64,000 nucleotides of DNA from Lactuca virosa (lineage: Eukaryota > Streptophyta > Magnoliopsida > Asterales > Asteraceae). Where the stretch lies: the NCBI GenBank assembly GCA_928212115.1, contig CAKMRJ010005634.1, positions 171,339,021 through 171,403,020 on the forward strand, read 5' to 3'. Made by a program: the position numbers and the translations under genes. Below are positions 1-11,065 of the stretch, one piece after another. Under the pieces are notes generated by a model. That model was given only the letters and a program-made list of their open reading frames with translations, was not told the origin of the DNA and did not search any database. Numbering within the stretch: position 1 is the first letter of the stretch; each line of letters begins with the position of its first letter.

Positions 1-2707
1 AATAAAGACTTTGAAGAGTTTCTGGCTGCAAAGGGAGTAACTCACAACTTCTCTGCTCCCTATACTCCACAGCAGAATGGGATTGTTGAAAGGCGAAACC
101 GTTCATTGTGTGAAACCGCCCGAACCATGCTGAGTTTCGCTTCCCTTCCGTTATACTTCTGGGAAGATGCTATAGCTGCTGCAAGTTACACACAGAACCA
201 GTCCTTCCTCAACAAGCGATTTTCCATCACTCCATACGAGATTTTGAACAATCGCAAGCCCAATGTAAAGTTTTTCCACGTGTTGGGGTTCAAGATGCTT
301 CATTTTCAACTCCAAAGAGAACCGAAACAAATTTGATGTTAAGGCAGACGAAGGGATCTTTCTTGGCTATTCGCTTACTTCAAAAGCATATAGGGTTCTG
401 AATAAACGCTCAAGGAAAATTGAAGAAACCTACTATGTAACTTTTGATGATAATTACATGAAGAAGATTCAAGCAAGCGAAGGTTCAACAGAAGAAATCT
501 TTCCGGAATCAGGTAAAGTGTCAGTTCCCATTTCCAATCTGTTTGAAGAGTACATGCTGCTCTTTGATGAACCAGAGAAGGCGATCCACTCAGAAGCGAA
601 AGCAGCAGATAACAAAATCGATACCTTGAAGAAAATCATCGATGAAGCTGCTAAAGACATGGAAAGCGAACCTCAACAACCAACCGAGAAAGTGACTCAA
701 AGCAAACCTACTGCATCAGGTGATCATCCAGCTACTAATGACCCTCCAAGAGAAAGCACTATACTCCAGGGGGAGGGTTCGTCTACACCAAAAACAACCG
801 ACTTGCCTTTCCAGGGGGAGAATCCATCAAAAACCCCAACCCATGAAGATCCATTTGAGGGGGAGAGTAATAAACCTGACATGGGATTCGGTTCGCCATT
901 TGAGGGGGAGAATGAAAATGCAAATGACGAAGGCGATCTGTTAGAACTGGAAGAAGAAGTCAATGCTGAGCTGGATCCTGCCTATGATCCAAATTACCCT
1001 CCTCTCATAAAATGGACAAAGGATCATCCTAAAACTCAAATCATTGGTGAATCATCTGAGGGTGTTCTCACACGCTCTCAAATGAAAGCGAAGCAAACTG
1101 CTTTATTCTCTCAAGTAGAATTCTGCATGTTTAATTCGTTTGTCTCTAAAGTTGAACCGAAGATGGTAAATGCTGCTCTTGATCACTCTGATTGGGTGCA
1201 AGCTATGCAAGACGAACTCCATGAGTTTGAACGAAATCGTGTTTGGAGGCTGATTCCCACACCAAAGGATGTATTTGTAGTCGGTTTAAAATGGGTTTTT
1301 AGAAATAAGTTAGATAAAGAGGGTAACGTCATTCGCAACAAAGCGAGGCTGGTGGTGAAAGGATATTGCCAGGAAGAAGGAATAGACTATGAAGAGACCT
1401 TCGCTCCAGTAGCAAGGTTGGAATCAGTGAGAATCTTTTTGGCATATGCTGCACATAAAAACTTCGAAGTTTTCCAAATGGATGTAAAATGTGCTTTCTT
1501 GAATGGAGAACTAGAAGAAATGGTATACGTTGAGCAACCACCAGGATTTGTGAACGAGAGGTATCCTGATCACTGTTACATACTGGATAAAGCAGTCTAT
1601 GGATTGAAGCAAGCCCCGAGAGCCTGATATGAAACTCTAACACGCTTTCTCAAAATGTCAAAATTCAAACAAGGTTCGGTCGACCCAACCTTCTTTCGCA
1701 AGAAAGAAGGCGAACACTTAATGATAGTTTAAATTTACGTCGATGACATCATCTTCGGCTCCACGAATCCTAGCTTAACAGTTGAATTCATGAAGTTGAT
1801 GGAGACTAAGTTTGAAATGAGCGCAATGGGTCTGATTAACTTTTTCCTTGGACTGAATATAAGACAGGGACCAGAAGGCATCTTCATTAATCAGGAAGTA
1901 TACACGAAGACTTTGTTGGCAAAGTTCGGCATGACGGGAGATTCCAAAGTAAAGGTTCCAATGGCATTTGGCACGAAGCTGACTCCATCTCTTTAGAAAC
2001 CGGCTATTGATGTGACTCTCTATCGTCAGATGATAGGATCTCTAATGTATCTAACAGCTAGTAGACCGGACATAATGTTTTCTGTCTGCTATTGTGCTAG
2101 GTTTCAAGCAAATCCAAGAGAACCTCATATGGTTGCAGTGAAAAATATCTTCCGGTATTTGAAGCGAACCTCGTCTCTCGGTCTTTGGTATCCTGCAAAA
2201 TCCGGCTTCTTTGTTCAGGCTTTCTCTGACGCTGATCTTGGTGGATGTGGATTGGACCGAAAGAGCACAACCGGCGGATGCCAGTTCCTTGATGGCAAAC
2301 TTGTCAGCTGGCAGTCAAAGAAACAAACTTGTGTGTCTCTTTCCACAGCCGAAGCTGAGTACATCGTTGCAGCATCCTGTACATCACAGGTCATATGGAT
2401 ACAAAGCCAACTTAGAGATTATGGCTTAAGCATGAAGAAGATCCCTCTCTACTGTGACTCTGAAAGTGCGATTCGAATATGTCACAATCCAGTGCAACAT
2501 TCCAAGACTAAGCATATTGCACTGCGATACCACTTCATCAAGGTCCACGTTGAAGATGGAAATGTTGAAGTTCACTTCGTTCGGTCCTCAGATCAACTGG
2601 CTGACATCTTCACTAAGGCCTTACCAGAAGCAAGCTTTAACAAGATACTCCAAGGCTTGGGAATGATGGAAGCTGAGTCAGTACCGAAACCCCTTTCTTC
2701 TCACTAA
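1..2707 (+). pseudogene. copia pol relic: integrase end, reverse transcriptase, RNase H
   Basis: The frame is open from base 1, with the integrase motif APYTPQQNGIVERRNR at about 52-99. A frameshift lies near 280-295. The frame from 458 codes an acidic linker and then the RVT_2 reverse transcriptase (about 1200-1980: KWVFRNKLD, KARLVVKGY, FQMDVKCAFLNG, YGLKQAPRA). In-frame stops occur at 1625-1627 (a Trp in relatives), 1730-1732 (directly before the catalytic YVDD at 1736-1747) and 1994-1996. RNase H follows, with LSTAEAEY and CDSESAIRI, ending at a natural stop at 2705-2707. The normal product would be a cytoplasmic polyprotein for cDNA synthesis and integration. With one frameshift and three stops it cannot be made intact. 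Confidence 0.9.
769..910 (+). repeat. four GGGGGAG tracts at exact 45 bp spacing inside pol
   Basis: GGGGGAG begins at 769, 814, 859 and 904, exactly 45 bases apart. The spacer bases have diverged but the purine core has not. The coded peptide shows Gln/Glu-Gly-Glu every 15 residues (LQGEG, FQGEN, FEGES, FEGEN) in the linker between integrase and reverse transcriptase. It reads as an old in-frame minisatellite. The same core occurs in the element's real polypurine tract at 8125. Confidence 0.85.
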
Positions 2708-2715
2708 AATTGAAC

Positions 2716-2905
2716 AAGCGAAATAGAGCGAACGCTCGGTCTATTTCGGTTCTAGAATTTTTCGGGAACCGAAATGAACCGAACGCTCGGTCTATTTCGG
2801 CTCTAGAATTTTTCAGGAACCGAAATGAACCGAACGCTCGGTCTATTTCGGCTCTGGAATTTTTCGAGAACCGAAATGAACCGAACGCTCGGTATATTTC
2901 GCTTC
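2716..2905 (+). repeat. about four 51 bp tandem repeats just after the pol stop
   Basis: Units contain GAACGCTCGGTCTATTTCGG and a TCTAGAATTTTTC segment. Two full units and two partial units are visible. The period of 51 is a multiple of three, so one frame stays open with the peptide NRNEPNARSISALEFF repeated. There is no sign that this is translated, because it follows the pol stop. Confidence 0.85.
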
Positions 2906-2984
2906 ATCTTTTCTAAGGTATGGTTTCGGTTGTATATTTTTATAAAGCTTTCTTAATCTTTCGCGTGTTTATATTTAGTATTTA

Positions 2985-3190
2985 TTTTCTTTTCTGTTTT
3001 TATTATTTTTTTCAGAAATTCCAAAAATCCAAACATATTTTCTTTTCTGTTTTTATTATTTTTCAGAAATTCCAAAAATCCAAAAACAATTTTTTTTCTG
3101 TTTTTATTATTCAGAAATTCCAAAATTCCAAAAATATTTTATTTTCTGTTTTTATTATTTTTCAGAAAAATCCAAAAACTACAAAAATAT
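2985..3190 (+). repeat. about four 48-54 bp AT-rich tandem repeats
   Basis: Each unit has TTTTCTGTTTTTATTATT, then a TTTCAG and AAATTCCAAAA segment. Unit length varies through small T-run indels. It lies in the noncoding spacer between pol and the extra ORF. The TTTCAG in every unit resembles a 3' splice site, but no splicing evidence exists. Confidence 0.8.
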
Positions 3191-4431
3191 TTCTATATGT
3201 TCTTAAGGTTTATCTCTCAATTTTAAAATTTTATTAAAGTTCACGGATACGAAACACAATGACGTTGGGGCAGGTATAACATTCTTATCTATGTACTAGT
3301 TAAGAGTCCCTAGAAGCATGCTGCTGCATGTAGACCGAAGCCTCCATGACTCTGAGTGAAGCCTTAATGATTCGATAAACACCAATCGTTTCTTCCCAAC
3401 CAGGCTACTAAAATCACTAAAGTCATGAGCTACCTTACTCTTCTCATAGTGAGTTAAGAGTTTTCTGCTTTGTCATTCTTATGTAGCAGAGGTACTTTCG
3501 GTTCCTTCACCATCTCCTCATATTTCTCCATTAAGTTTCGCTTCATAAAAGTAACCCTTGAGAATCTCAGCAATTGCCACTGAGGTTTATGGTTACACAA
3601 TCTCTGTGTTGATGATCTTAGTTTCGTTTACCACGTGCTAAGTGAGACCCAAAATCCAACACCTTGAATGAATTGACGGTGAACGCTAAAATGTTCAAAC
3701 TATTACTTGTTACCTCACGAAATCTCTTTTTATTTTTGTGTGATCTTTATGAAACTGTCTAACACCAGGACGTTTCTTCGCATAAGATCCAGTTTCTTTT
3801 TGTTTTTGAGATTTCTTATTATTATCCAGTCACTGAATATATTCTCCAAACCTACTTGTTCAACAAACCACATCGGTTTCACAAGTACTTCATCCAACTT
3901 TCGGTCTTATTTTAAGTATCGATGTTCGGTTGAAGATAAACTACCCACTAAAGCCTATAATTGAAAAGATGCCTTTCAATGTTTCTTTACAAACATTTGA
4001 TTGTATTTCACGGGAAACCGCACAGACACTTCCCCAATCTCTCTTGACTTTGAAGGAAGAGATTCGTGCCCGGGATCCACAGTTTCGTGTCTAAATAGAC
4101 ATCACTTAAACCCCACAAATATTTTGCTTTATTTCTTTTTCATTGGCACACTCTACCACGAAGATCTTTATGATTTTCCAAAGTCTTGTTTGTGGTACTC
4201 ATGGCACTTTTCCAGATTTGTGCTTTTGGCTCTAACAGAGTTGGTTGTTCACTTTAATATGGAGCGAAGGTTCCTTAGTATGAAGAAAAAGGATGGGTCA
4301 CGTTTATGGTGGTGATGATTTATTTTAATAATAAAATAAAATACGGGTGAGTCAGCATGAATTTGAAACGGTTCAAAATTTGAACAGGAGATAAGGATGG
4401 AAAGGCGCGTGAATTTGAAACGGCACCTAAT
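3191..4431 (+). other. noncoding spacer between copia pol and the extra ORF
   Basis: No open frame with recognisable content was found. The sequence is AT-rich with scattered stops in all frames. It ends in a promoter-like segment (4432-4555). Confidence 0.6.
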
Positions 4432-4555
4432 ATCACGCGTGATGACGTCTACTTCGGAAAACCCAGTTATCAAATCACGCTTTTTTAGGCGTCGATTCAG
4501 AAAATATTCAAATCATTACTGTGGATTTTTCTCTCTCCTAGCGACGGTATAAAAG
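4432..4555 (+). promoter_or_regulatory. candidate promoter of the extra copia ORF: palindrome, TGACGTC box, TATA box
   Basis: ATCACGCGTGAT (4432-4443) is a perfect 12 bp palindrome and runs into a TGACGTC element, a known bZIP (C-box/as-1 type) core. TATAAAAG lies at 4548-4555. The ATG of the next ORF is about 100 bases further, with a CT-rich leader typical of plant 5' UTRs. Spacing and order fit a pol II promoter. This is inferred from sequence only. Confidence 0.45.
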
Positions 4556-4654
4556 GTTTTCTCACACCTCTTAAGTTACTTTACCAAATCTCACCTCTCT
4601 CAAGAACAAATCGGCGATTTTCCACTGTTCATATTCTTCTTCCCACCTGAAACA

Positions 4655-7600
4655 ATGGCTGAATCTTCATCGGTTTACGAACAATCCGCTCAGTCCTCTC
4701 TTCTGACCATCAAACCCAATCAGAATTTGATCATCGAACTGAACCCCTTTGTCTACGATTCGTACATGATGCATGTGGTTGAATGTATCAAGTATTCACC
4801 ACTGGTGGTGGCTCTCACACAGGTGGAAAGCGTTCCAATGTCGATGCTCTCTCACGTCTACTCCACTGTTATTTACGATAAATCTAAGGAGCGCATCTTT
4901 TTCGAGATCGTCAATCAAAAGACGTCGATTTCGAAAGCTAGGTTTTGTTTGCTGCTACGCCTTGCTGTCGCCGATTCCATGATTAACCCAGACTGCATTA
5001 CAACAACTCAGCTGTTCTCGATGTTCTATGATATGGGGTACACAGAGCTTCTCACCACTGTCACCAAGTTCAAGAAATCTTGTCTTCCTCCTCAGTGGAA
5101 TGGACTCTTTACTCTCCTCTCCAAGGGCTTATCGGAGAGGGTTGCAGGTTCCGATGGAACGAGCAGGGCATTCATGACCCTTTTATATGGTCTGTATCAT
5201 GGGGTGAATATGGATTATCGGTCAATCATATGGTCTCAACTAGTTCAGAGTATAAGCTCTTTTTCAAGGTACTCTGAAATTTCGTGTGCTCGATTTTGGA
5301 CTATCATCACTTATTGGGCGATGGAAAAGTTTACTGTTCCAACAATGGCGGATTCACTCAAGTCATCGTTGCTACCTTCCACACGACGAGGATCCTTTTC
5401 TCAGATCCCTCCAAGTTTATCTTCATTGGTTTAATTCTGGAGTCAATGTACAGATGTGTTTCCCCTGAAAGCAAGGTTATCAATGAGTATAAGAAGCTAA
5501 CCCCTTCAGGGCCACGAAAGCTTACTCCAGAGATGCAAAGCTCGTTGGACGCTGCAGACAAAACGAGGGAAGAGGCCTGATAAAAAAGGGGAAAAGGACG
5601 GTCAATCCTCCAAAGTTTCTACTCCCAAGAAACGCAAGTCTTAGCAAGCAGCGCCTACTGCTCCAAAGAAACGAAAGCTCAAGATGAAAGCTCAAAGACC
5701 GAAGTCCCCTTCCCCATCTTCCAGTGACTCTGAGTATGTTCCTTCTGACGAACAGCCTGGACCCGAGTCAACTGACGACGAAGCTATTCAAACCGAAAGT
5801 CCACCTAGAGGTAATTCACCTCCACCCTCACCAACTAATAATAGTAACCGAAACTCACCTCCTCGTTCTCCTTCACATTCGGTTCCTATTACTATCACTC
5901 CCTGTCCTCCACCTATCTCATCTACCACTGCTACCTCAATCCCTATTCCAACCCCACTGTTCACTACAGTTACTACAACTACTACTCATCCAACCGAACC
6001 TAATGTTCGTGTCAACGTATATGATACGGGGGCATCTACTTTCGGTTCTGATCCTCCTGTTACCTCAGCACCTTTATCCCCACCTCCATCACATGAATCC
6101 GAACCTGTTCTTGGCGGGGAAGACATGGAATTCGACTCTGTTTACTTCAGTCCTTATCGAGTACAGAGTGATGATGATGATGATGCTCCTGTGACCAAAA
6201 AGCATCTCAAGGCCATGAATGACAAACTTGACCAACTGCTCTCTTCCTCTTCTACCAGTGCATATTCAGAAGCAACACTCAAGGCTCTGTTCGCATCTGT
6301 TGTCAAAGAGCATGAAACTTCCATCTCCAGTGCTGTTAAAGTCATTGAAGCCTCAACCTCCACCTATCAGAAAGATTCACTTGCAGTTGAAGCCTCCACC
6401 AAGGATTGCAAGCAGGCGATCGCAAATTTCGAAAAACTAGTTTCGAATGCACAGCTATTTCTTGATTCTCTTCAAGTTGTCGCCCAGAAGAATGCTCAAA
6501 CAGTGAATGCTTCAGTTGATAATCTTACGCGTTCACTGGAGGCCAAAAATAAACACTTTGAGGAAGCTCGAAAAGCAATTCAGGCTGCCAACACTGAGCT
6601 TCACACTTCAGTTGATGCGCGTCTCACTCAACTTGAAGCTGAGCTTGCTGTAGAAAACAAGATTATGGATGAGCTGGATAAGCGCACTTCTCAACTTAAA
6701 ATTCAGAATCTCAAGCTCAAGACTACAAACAAGGAGATTGAAGACTTGAAAACTGAGCGTGAAATAATTAAAAGTTCGGTTGGTGATGTCCACTCCTTTC
6801 TCTTACACCTCCTGGAAGCCCATTGCTCCATTCTTACCATCTCAATTCGTCGCAAACTTAGCTGAGAAGTTGAGACCTGCTCTGGATGTTTTGAGCAAAA
6901 TTGAGGGTGTTCCGGAGTCTGTTGTCCCTTCGAAACAAGGGGGAGATAATGTTACTCAGGGCAAGGGCCAACCTCATCCACCTCCAAAACCAAAAGTCAC
7001 TACTGAGCCAAAGGTTAATGAAGCTTCGGGCAGTATGAAGGACAAGCGAAAGAAGAAAATTGGTGATGATGATGTGGATGAAAACGATGATGACGCTGAT
7101 ACAGAAGGAAATTCTTCTAAAACTGAAAGTCTGAAAGTCAAGCCTAGTGATGAAGAGATTCGGGCGAAGATTCGAAAAGAGAAGGAACTTCTTGATAAGG
7201 AGATGAAAGCGAATGAAATGCTTGAACAAAGGAAGTCTATGTTTCCTGAATGGACTATGGATTCGCTTCAGAGAGAGGTAATCGATGCACCGAGCACTCA
7301 TTGGCTCGAACCAGTTCTTTCTTTCGGGCTTGAAAACTCCAAGGACTCACAGTTTGACATGCCAATCACCCGAAAGGCATTCATTTTTCACTGTTTTGAG
7401 TCAACAGCTGGCATTCCTTCCCCAGACCCGAAGGTTGATCGGGATTTGCTTGAGTATTATCTTGAGTTTGCTCAGCCGCAATACCTGACATGGAGTAATC
7501 AGAAAATCACAACAGTCAAGGTGCTGAAACCCACTTCAGCAGGGAAATTTATCAACATCAAATTCAAAGTGACCCGAGGCTCTGATAGCTCGGTTCATAT

Positions 7601-8104
7601 AATTTCCCTGGCTGATCTGCCAAACCTGAATCCTCATGATTGGATACTCCTGAATAACATTTTGCTGACCAATCAAAAGGAGTATCAGCCTATTATTGAT
7701 CACAGCAAGCGAATGCTTGTGTGCTATATTCATGAAGTCGCAAAGATGGATCAGGAAATCGCTTTTGCCATACATAAGAAGACCACTATGAAGCCGATAG
7801 GGAGGGCAAGTGATGTCAACATGATGGTTAAGGGAAAAATTGACCCCAAGTTTCATACTGTTATGTTCATTAGGGGTGAAGGTCAAAAATGCCTATTCGC
7901 TCTTATTAACAAACACATGTTCTCCACCGCTTGCTTGGAGCATATTTTGGAGATTATACATGGGTGTAATCAGAACAGTGAAGCTGATAAAAAGATGTTT
8001 ACTGATATGCTTCGGTGTTATATTTTGTTCAACAAACTCTTCTTGCCATCATCCCCAGGTTGTTCAAGATTGTGAGGAAGACTAAAGTTACTCAACCGAA
8101 GTAG
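4655..8104 (+). pseudogene. extra 3' ORF of the copia element (env-like position), broken
   Basis: The frame starts MAESSSVYEQ at 4655 after an AAACA leader. It is shifted near 5370-5390, shifts back near 5570, and has a TAG at 5642-5644. It then runs from 5684 with a second frameshift near 6780-6860, and probably a last one near 8035, so the original stop is likely the TAG at 8102-8104. The conceptual product would be about 1,100 residues: an N-terminal globular part, basic KKRK stretches near 5635-5680, a Ser/Pro/Thr-rich stretch (5690-6110), a helical coiled-coil-like part (6190-6780), an acidic/Lys-rich linker (7020-7220), and a conserved-looking C-terminal globular part (7270-8060). I see no signal peptide or clear membrane segment, so env-like refers only to position. 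I do not recognise a domain. Confidence 0.6.
6937..6946 (+). other. internal polypurine-tract-like sequence
   Basis: AAGGGGGAGAT followed by AATG closely copies the junction of the real 3' polypurine tract and LTR (AAAGGGGGAGATTG at 8125). It lies inside the extra ORF, about 1.2 kb before the LTR. It could prime a second plus strand, or be chance or codon use. Confidence 0.35.
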
Positions 8105-8124
8105 TCTCTTGCCTCTATTGACTC

Positions 8125-8135
8125 AAAGGGGGAGA
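8125..8135 (+). other. polypurine tract of the copia element
   Basis: AAAGGGGGAGA lies one base before the LTR start TGTTGGGTTT. In LTR retrotransposons this is where plus-strand DNA synthesis is primed. Confidence 0.85.
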
Positions 8136-8136
8136 T

Positions 8137-8455
8137 TGTTGGGTTTAATTGTTGCGTCTTTGGGCTCGTTTAATAGTCCATTTTGTTTCCGATTTGGGCC
8201 TGTCCAACCGTGGATTATCATTAGGGTTAGATTATATATAATGCATGCATGTATAGCTCTAAGGTTATCGTTCTCATTAATAGCTTTTGCATTGTAACCC
8301 TAGCACACCTCTACAGACGAAGTTCTTCATCGAGCTCTTCTGAGGTGTGAGATATTAATCATTCGACACCATTTGATCCATTCTTGTGTTCTTTACTCGA
8401 TTAATATTGTTTTTCTGCTTAGAATCTATCGATCTATAGCGCTTTATTCTCATCA
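8137..8455 (+). repeat. 3' LTR of the copia element
   Basis: It begins TGTTGGGTTT after the polypurine tract and ends TCTCATCA. TATATATAA near 8232 is a plausible TATA box in U3. The next five bases, GTATT, would be the target duplication, but the left partner is outside the window. The right border is inferred from the CA end, without a second copy to align. Confidence 0.7.
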
Positions 8456-9070
8456 GTATTTATAGGGGTTTTTGTGGTAGGTGGTGGGGTCCACCCGACA
8501 TTGGCCGTAAACGTGTGTACGGCCGTACACGGGTGTATGGCCGTGAACCCAAGTCTGACCGAGAATGGTTGTTTTTATCGACGGAAAATTCGAAATTTCG
8601 CGTAGTTTTGGTCCCGACTCATATATGAAGCTCAATTTTATAACAAAATGACTTTCCAGGCCAAAGGCATTCGACAGGACTCAATAAAAATCCAAATTTT
8701 ATTAACGGAATTTGGATAACGGAAATGGAAAAAGGTTCGGGTTGTCACAGTTACGGTCGGATTATATAATATCAGTAGCTAAAAAGCCAGTTGGGAGGTT
8801 AGTGCAATGAAATGGGCAAAGATTCGGTCTGGGAGGTCTGTCAGGGAGACAGACCATCTCGAGACTTCAGGTTTTTGATTGAGTAAATGGGACCAGGTTT
8901 CAAGAAATTCGTTCATCTTTAAGTTTTAGAACCCTGCGGGGTCGGTTTTGGTTGCCTTGGAGAGGCTATGGTATGCTTGTGGTTGGGACCATGTCGTCCA
9001 AGTTGCCGGGCGTGCAAGGGATGGTAAGGAATGATTTCGAGGATGAAATCTAATTTAAGTGGGGGAGAGT
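8456..9070 (+). mobile_element. Ty3/gypsy remnants: LTR fragment, then pol tail and PPT
   Basis: 8456 to about 8750 contains GGCCGTAAACGTGTGTACGG-type repeats and ends GGGTTGTCACA, which looks like the end of a gypsy LTR cut by the copia insertion. 8751-9070 has no intact frame. It ends with a GGATGAAATCTAATTTAAG segment and the purine tract AAGTGGGGGAGA (9057-9068), typical of the end of gypsy pol directly before the 3' LTR. No domain can be named. Confidence 0.55.
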
Positions 9071-9439
9071 TGTAACATTATGTTTATTTAATAAATAAAT
9101 AGATAAATATTGATGAACGAATAGTCGCCCTAAAACCAATAATATTTGGCGGAGAGTGGTTTCGGGGAGCCAAATGATATATTTTAGACTTTCGGGGTTA
9201 AAGTGTAATTTCAGGACTTGTTTTGCAAAGGATTTTAGAAGTCAGGGGGTGTTTGGTATTATTTGGGCTTAATATGTAAGGATTTATGGAAGCATGGGCT
9301 GATTGGTAACATTTTGGACTTGATTTGAAAGAGGTTTCAGAAGGCCGGGGCTAAATTGTAAATTTTGGAGTTGGTTTGCAAAGATGCTGATGGGGAGGGA
9401 CCAATTCTGCCATTATGGCAATATGTTTATGGTGTCGGG

Positions 9440-9446
9440 TATATAA
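9440..9446 (+). promoter_or_regulatory. TATA box of LTR G
   Basis: TATATAA lies 370 bases into the LTR and is followed 13-30 bases later by the AACCCTAACCCTAAG segment, where transcription would be expected to start. It fits the U3/R boundary of a plant gypsy LTR. Confidence 0.55.
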
Positions 9447-11065
9447 CCCTTAAGGGAACCCTAACCCTAAGAGGAGCAATCAGCCGCCACCACCACCTTA
9501 TCTCTCTCGTTTGCGGCCGCAAACCTCATTACCCCCCCCCCCCCTCCTCCACCGTTGTTCGTTGCTGTTGAAGCCGGAGAACCGCCAAGATACACCGTCG
9601 TCACCCTTGTTGCTGTTCGGTTGCTAATGAGCCGAGAACGCTGAAGAATGTCGTCATGGCTGTGTGCTGCCATGATCGGACGTGCCTCACCTTCCTTCTT
9701 CTGTTCGTTCGGTTCGCCGTCATTCACGTTGCCGGTGTCAAACAATAGCTGATGTGTCCTTCTTCTTCTTCTGCTGCTGCTATGGTTGTGGTTTTTGGTG
9801 GTGGATTGCCACCATTTCCCCACCGTAAACGCTCCTCTACCTCCATTTTTGGTTACACCTGTCGCTTACTGCCCAAGCCACCGTAAAGCGCTCCTGCTAC
9901 CACCTTTAGCCACCCCGAAGGGCTGCCATGTTCGTGTCTCATGTGGGTACAAGGACGTTGCTACTTCAAGTTCGTGTGGTGGGTGTTGTTGTTGTTGTTG
10001 TCATTCAGGAGCATGTGTGTGTTTTCGGTTGGACAGAAAACCCCGAGATGACCACCATGGTGGTTGTCGCCCTATTTTTGTTCAGCCACCACAAGGGTGG
10101 TTGTGTATGTGTTTATGTTAGTTAGTGTGTGTGTTTATTGTTGGATTAAAGCATTGTAAGTGTAATTAGCAAAAAGAATAATGAAAAGAAACTCTAACCA
10201 CCACCGTGAGGTGGTGGCCGCCGCTGTAAGCCGCCATTGACCGCCACTACCCGAGGTGGTAGTGGGTGGTGCCCGACTAGCGAAACCCTAATGGGCCTAG
10301 CAAACCCTAATTGATCAAAAGACCTAGCTATTGGGTCTATTGGGCTATGACTGGGTTGAAAACCCTAATTAGGGTTTGGAAAACCCTAATTTTGGGATTA
10401 TTGGTTTGGACTTATCGGGACCCGCATTTTGGATCATTGGAGTGAAGTGATGACTCAAGCCCGATTTCATTGTATGTTTGGACTTGATAGAATAAGCTCT
10501 TAAAGGATTAAGTCCTTAATGGGTTAAGTAGGAACACTTAACCCTAATCGACATTTTATGTGAAAAACCCTAATTGGGTTTGGGTTCTTATTGGGCCACT
10601 TATTGGACTAAGCTGTTGTGGGCCTTTGTGGGCCAATTGGGAACATATTATGGACCAAGGAAATTATTGGGCCTTAGGATAAGACCCATTAGAGAGGCTT
10701 GGGCCCAATTTGGAAAATTAGACCATAAGTGGGCTATAATTAGGCCTTGAGGATTATTAGCCATTGGGCCATCATAATGCCAATTGTTTGGACTGGACTA
10801 AATGGTTGGGCTTTAGAATAAGACCATGTAAAGGTTTGGGCCCAATTTGGAAAATTAGGCCATATGTTGGGCTTTGATACCTAGTTTGACTTTTGGGCCT
10901 TGGGCTTGAATCAAGCCAAGATGGGGTAATGTAGCCTGCTACTCCAAGAACTTATGGTTATGTGTTGGGACCCAATTATTAATTGGGTGTCATTTTGATG
11001 TTGATAGTTCGGGAACCTGTCAACCAGCAGCTAGAGTTTTATCCGCGGGAATTCAGCAGTGCGAC

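Larger units (their letters stand above)
1..8455 (+). mobile_element. Ty1/copia LTR retrotransposon, SIRE-like layout, 5' part outside the window
   Basis: What is visible, in order, is the end of integrase, reverse transcriptase, RNase H, about 1.9 kb of spacer, a second long ORF relic (4655-8104), a polypurine tract (8125-8135) and one 319 bp LTR (8137-8455). Integrase before reverse transcriptase is the Ty1/copia order. A long extra ORF between pol and the 3' LTR is known from SIRE/Maximus copia elements, where it is called env-like. The 319 bp LTR is short for that clade, so the clade is an inference. The reading frames carry several stops and frameshifts, so the copy is dead. The 5' LTR, gag and protease lie left of base 1, so target duplication and LTR divergence cannot be read here. 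Confidence 0.85.

Noticed and set aside
2710..2916. 68-codon ORF with repeated NRNEPNARSISALEFF
   Set aside because: It is a by-product of a 51 bp tandem repeat whose period is a multiple of three, in noncoding sequence after the pol stop.
9459..9475. Telomere-like AACCCTAACCCTAA
   Set aside because: Only two units, lying just downstream of the TATA box of a gypsy LTR. Single AACCCTAA motifs are common in plant leaders. Not a telomere remnant.
9365..10125. Gly/Pro/Cys-rich ORFs on both strands
   Set aside because: They come from GGT/CCA-rich low-complexity sequence inside LTR G. No domain, splice pattern or conserved composition supports a gene.
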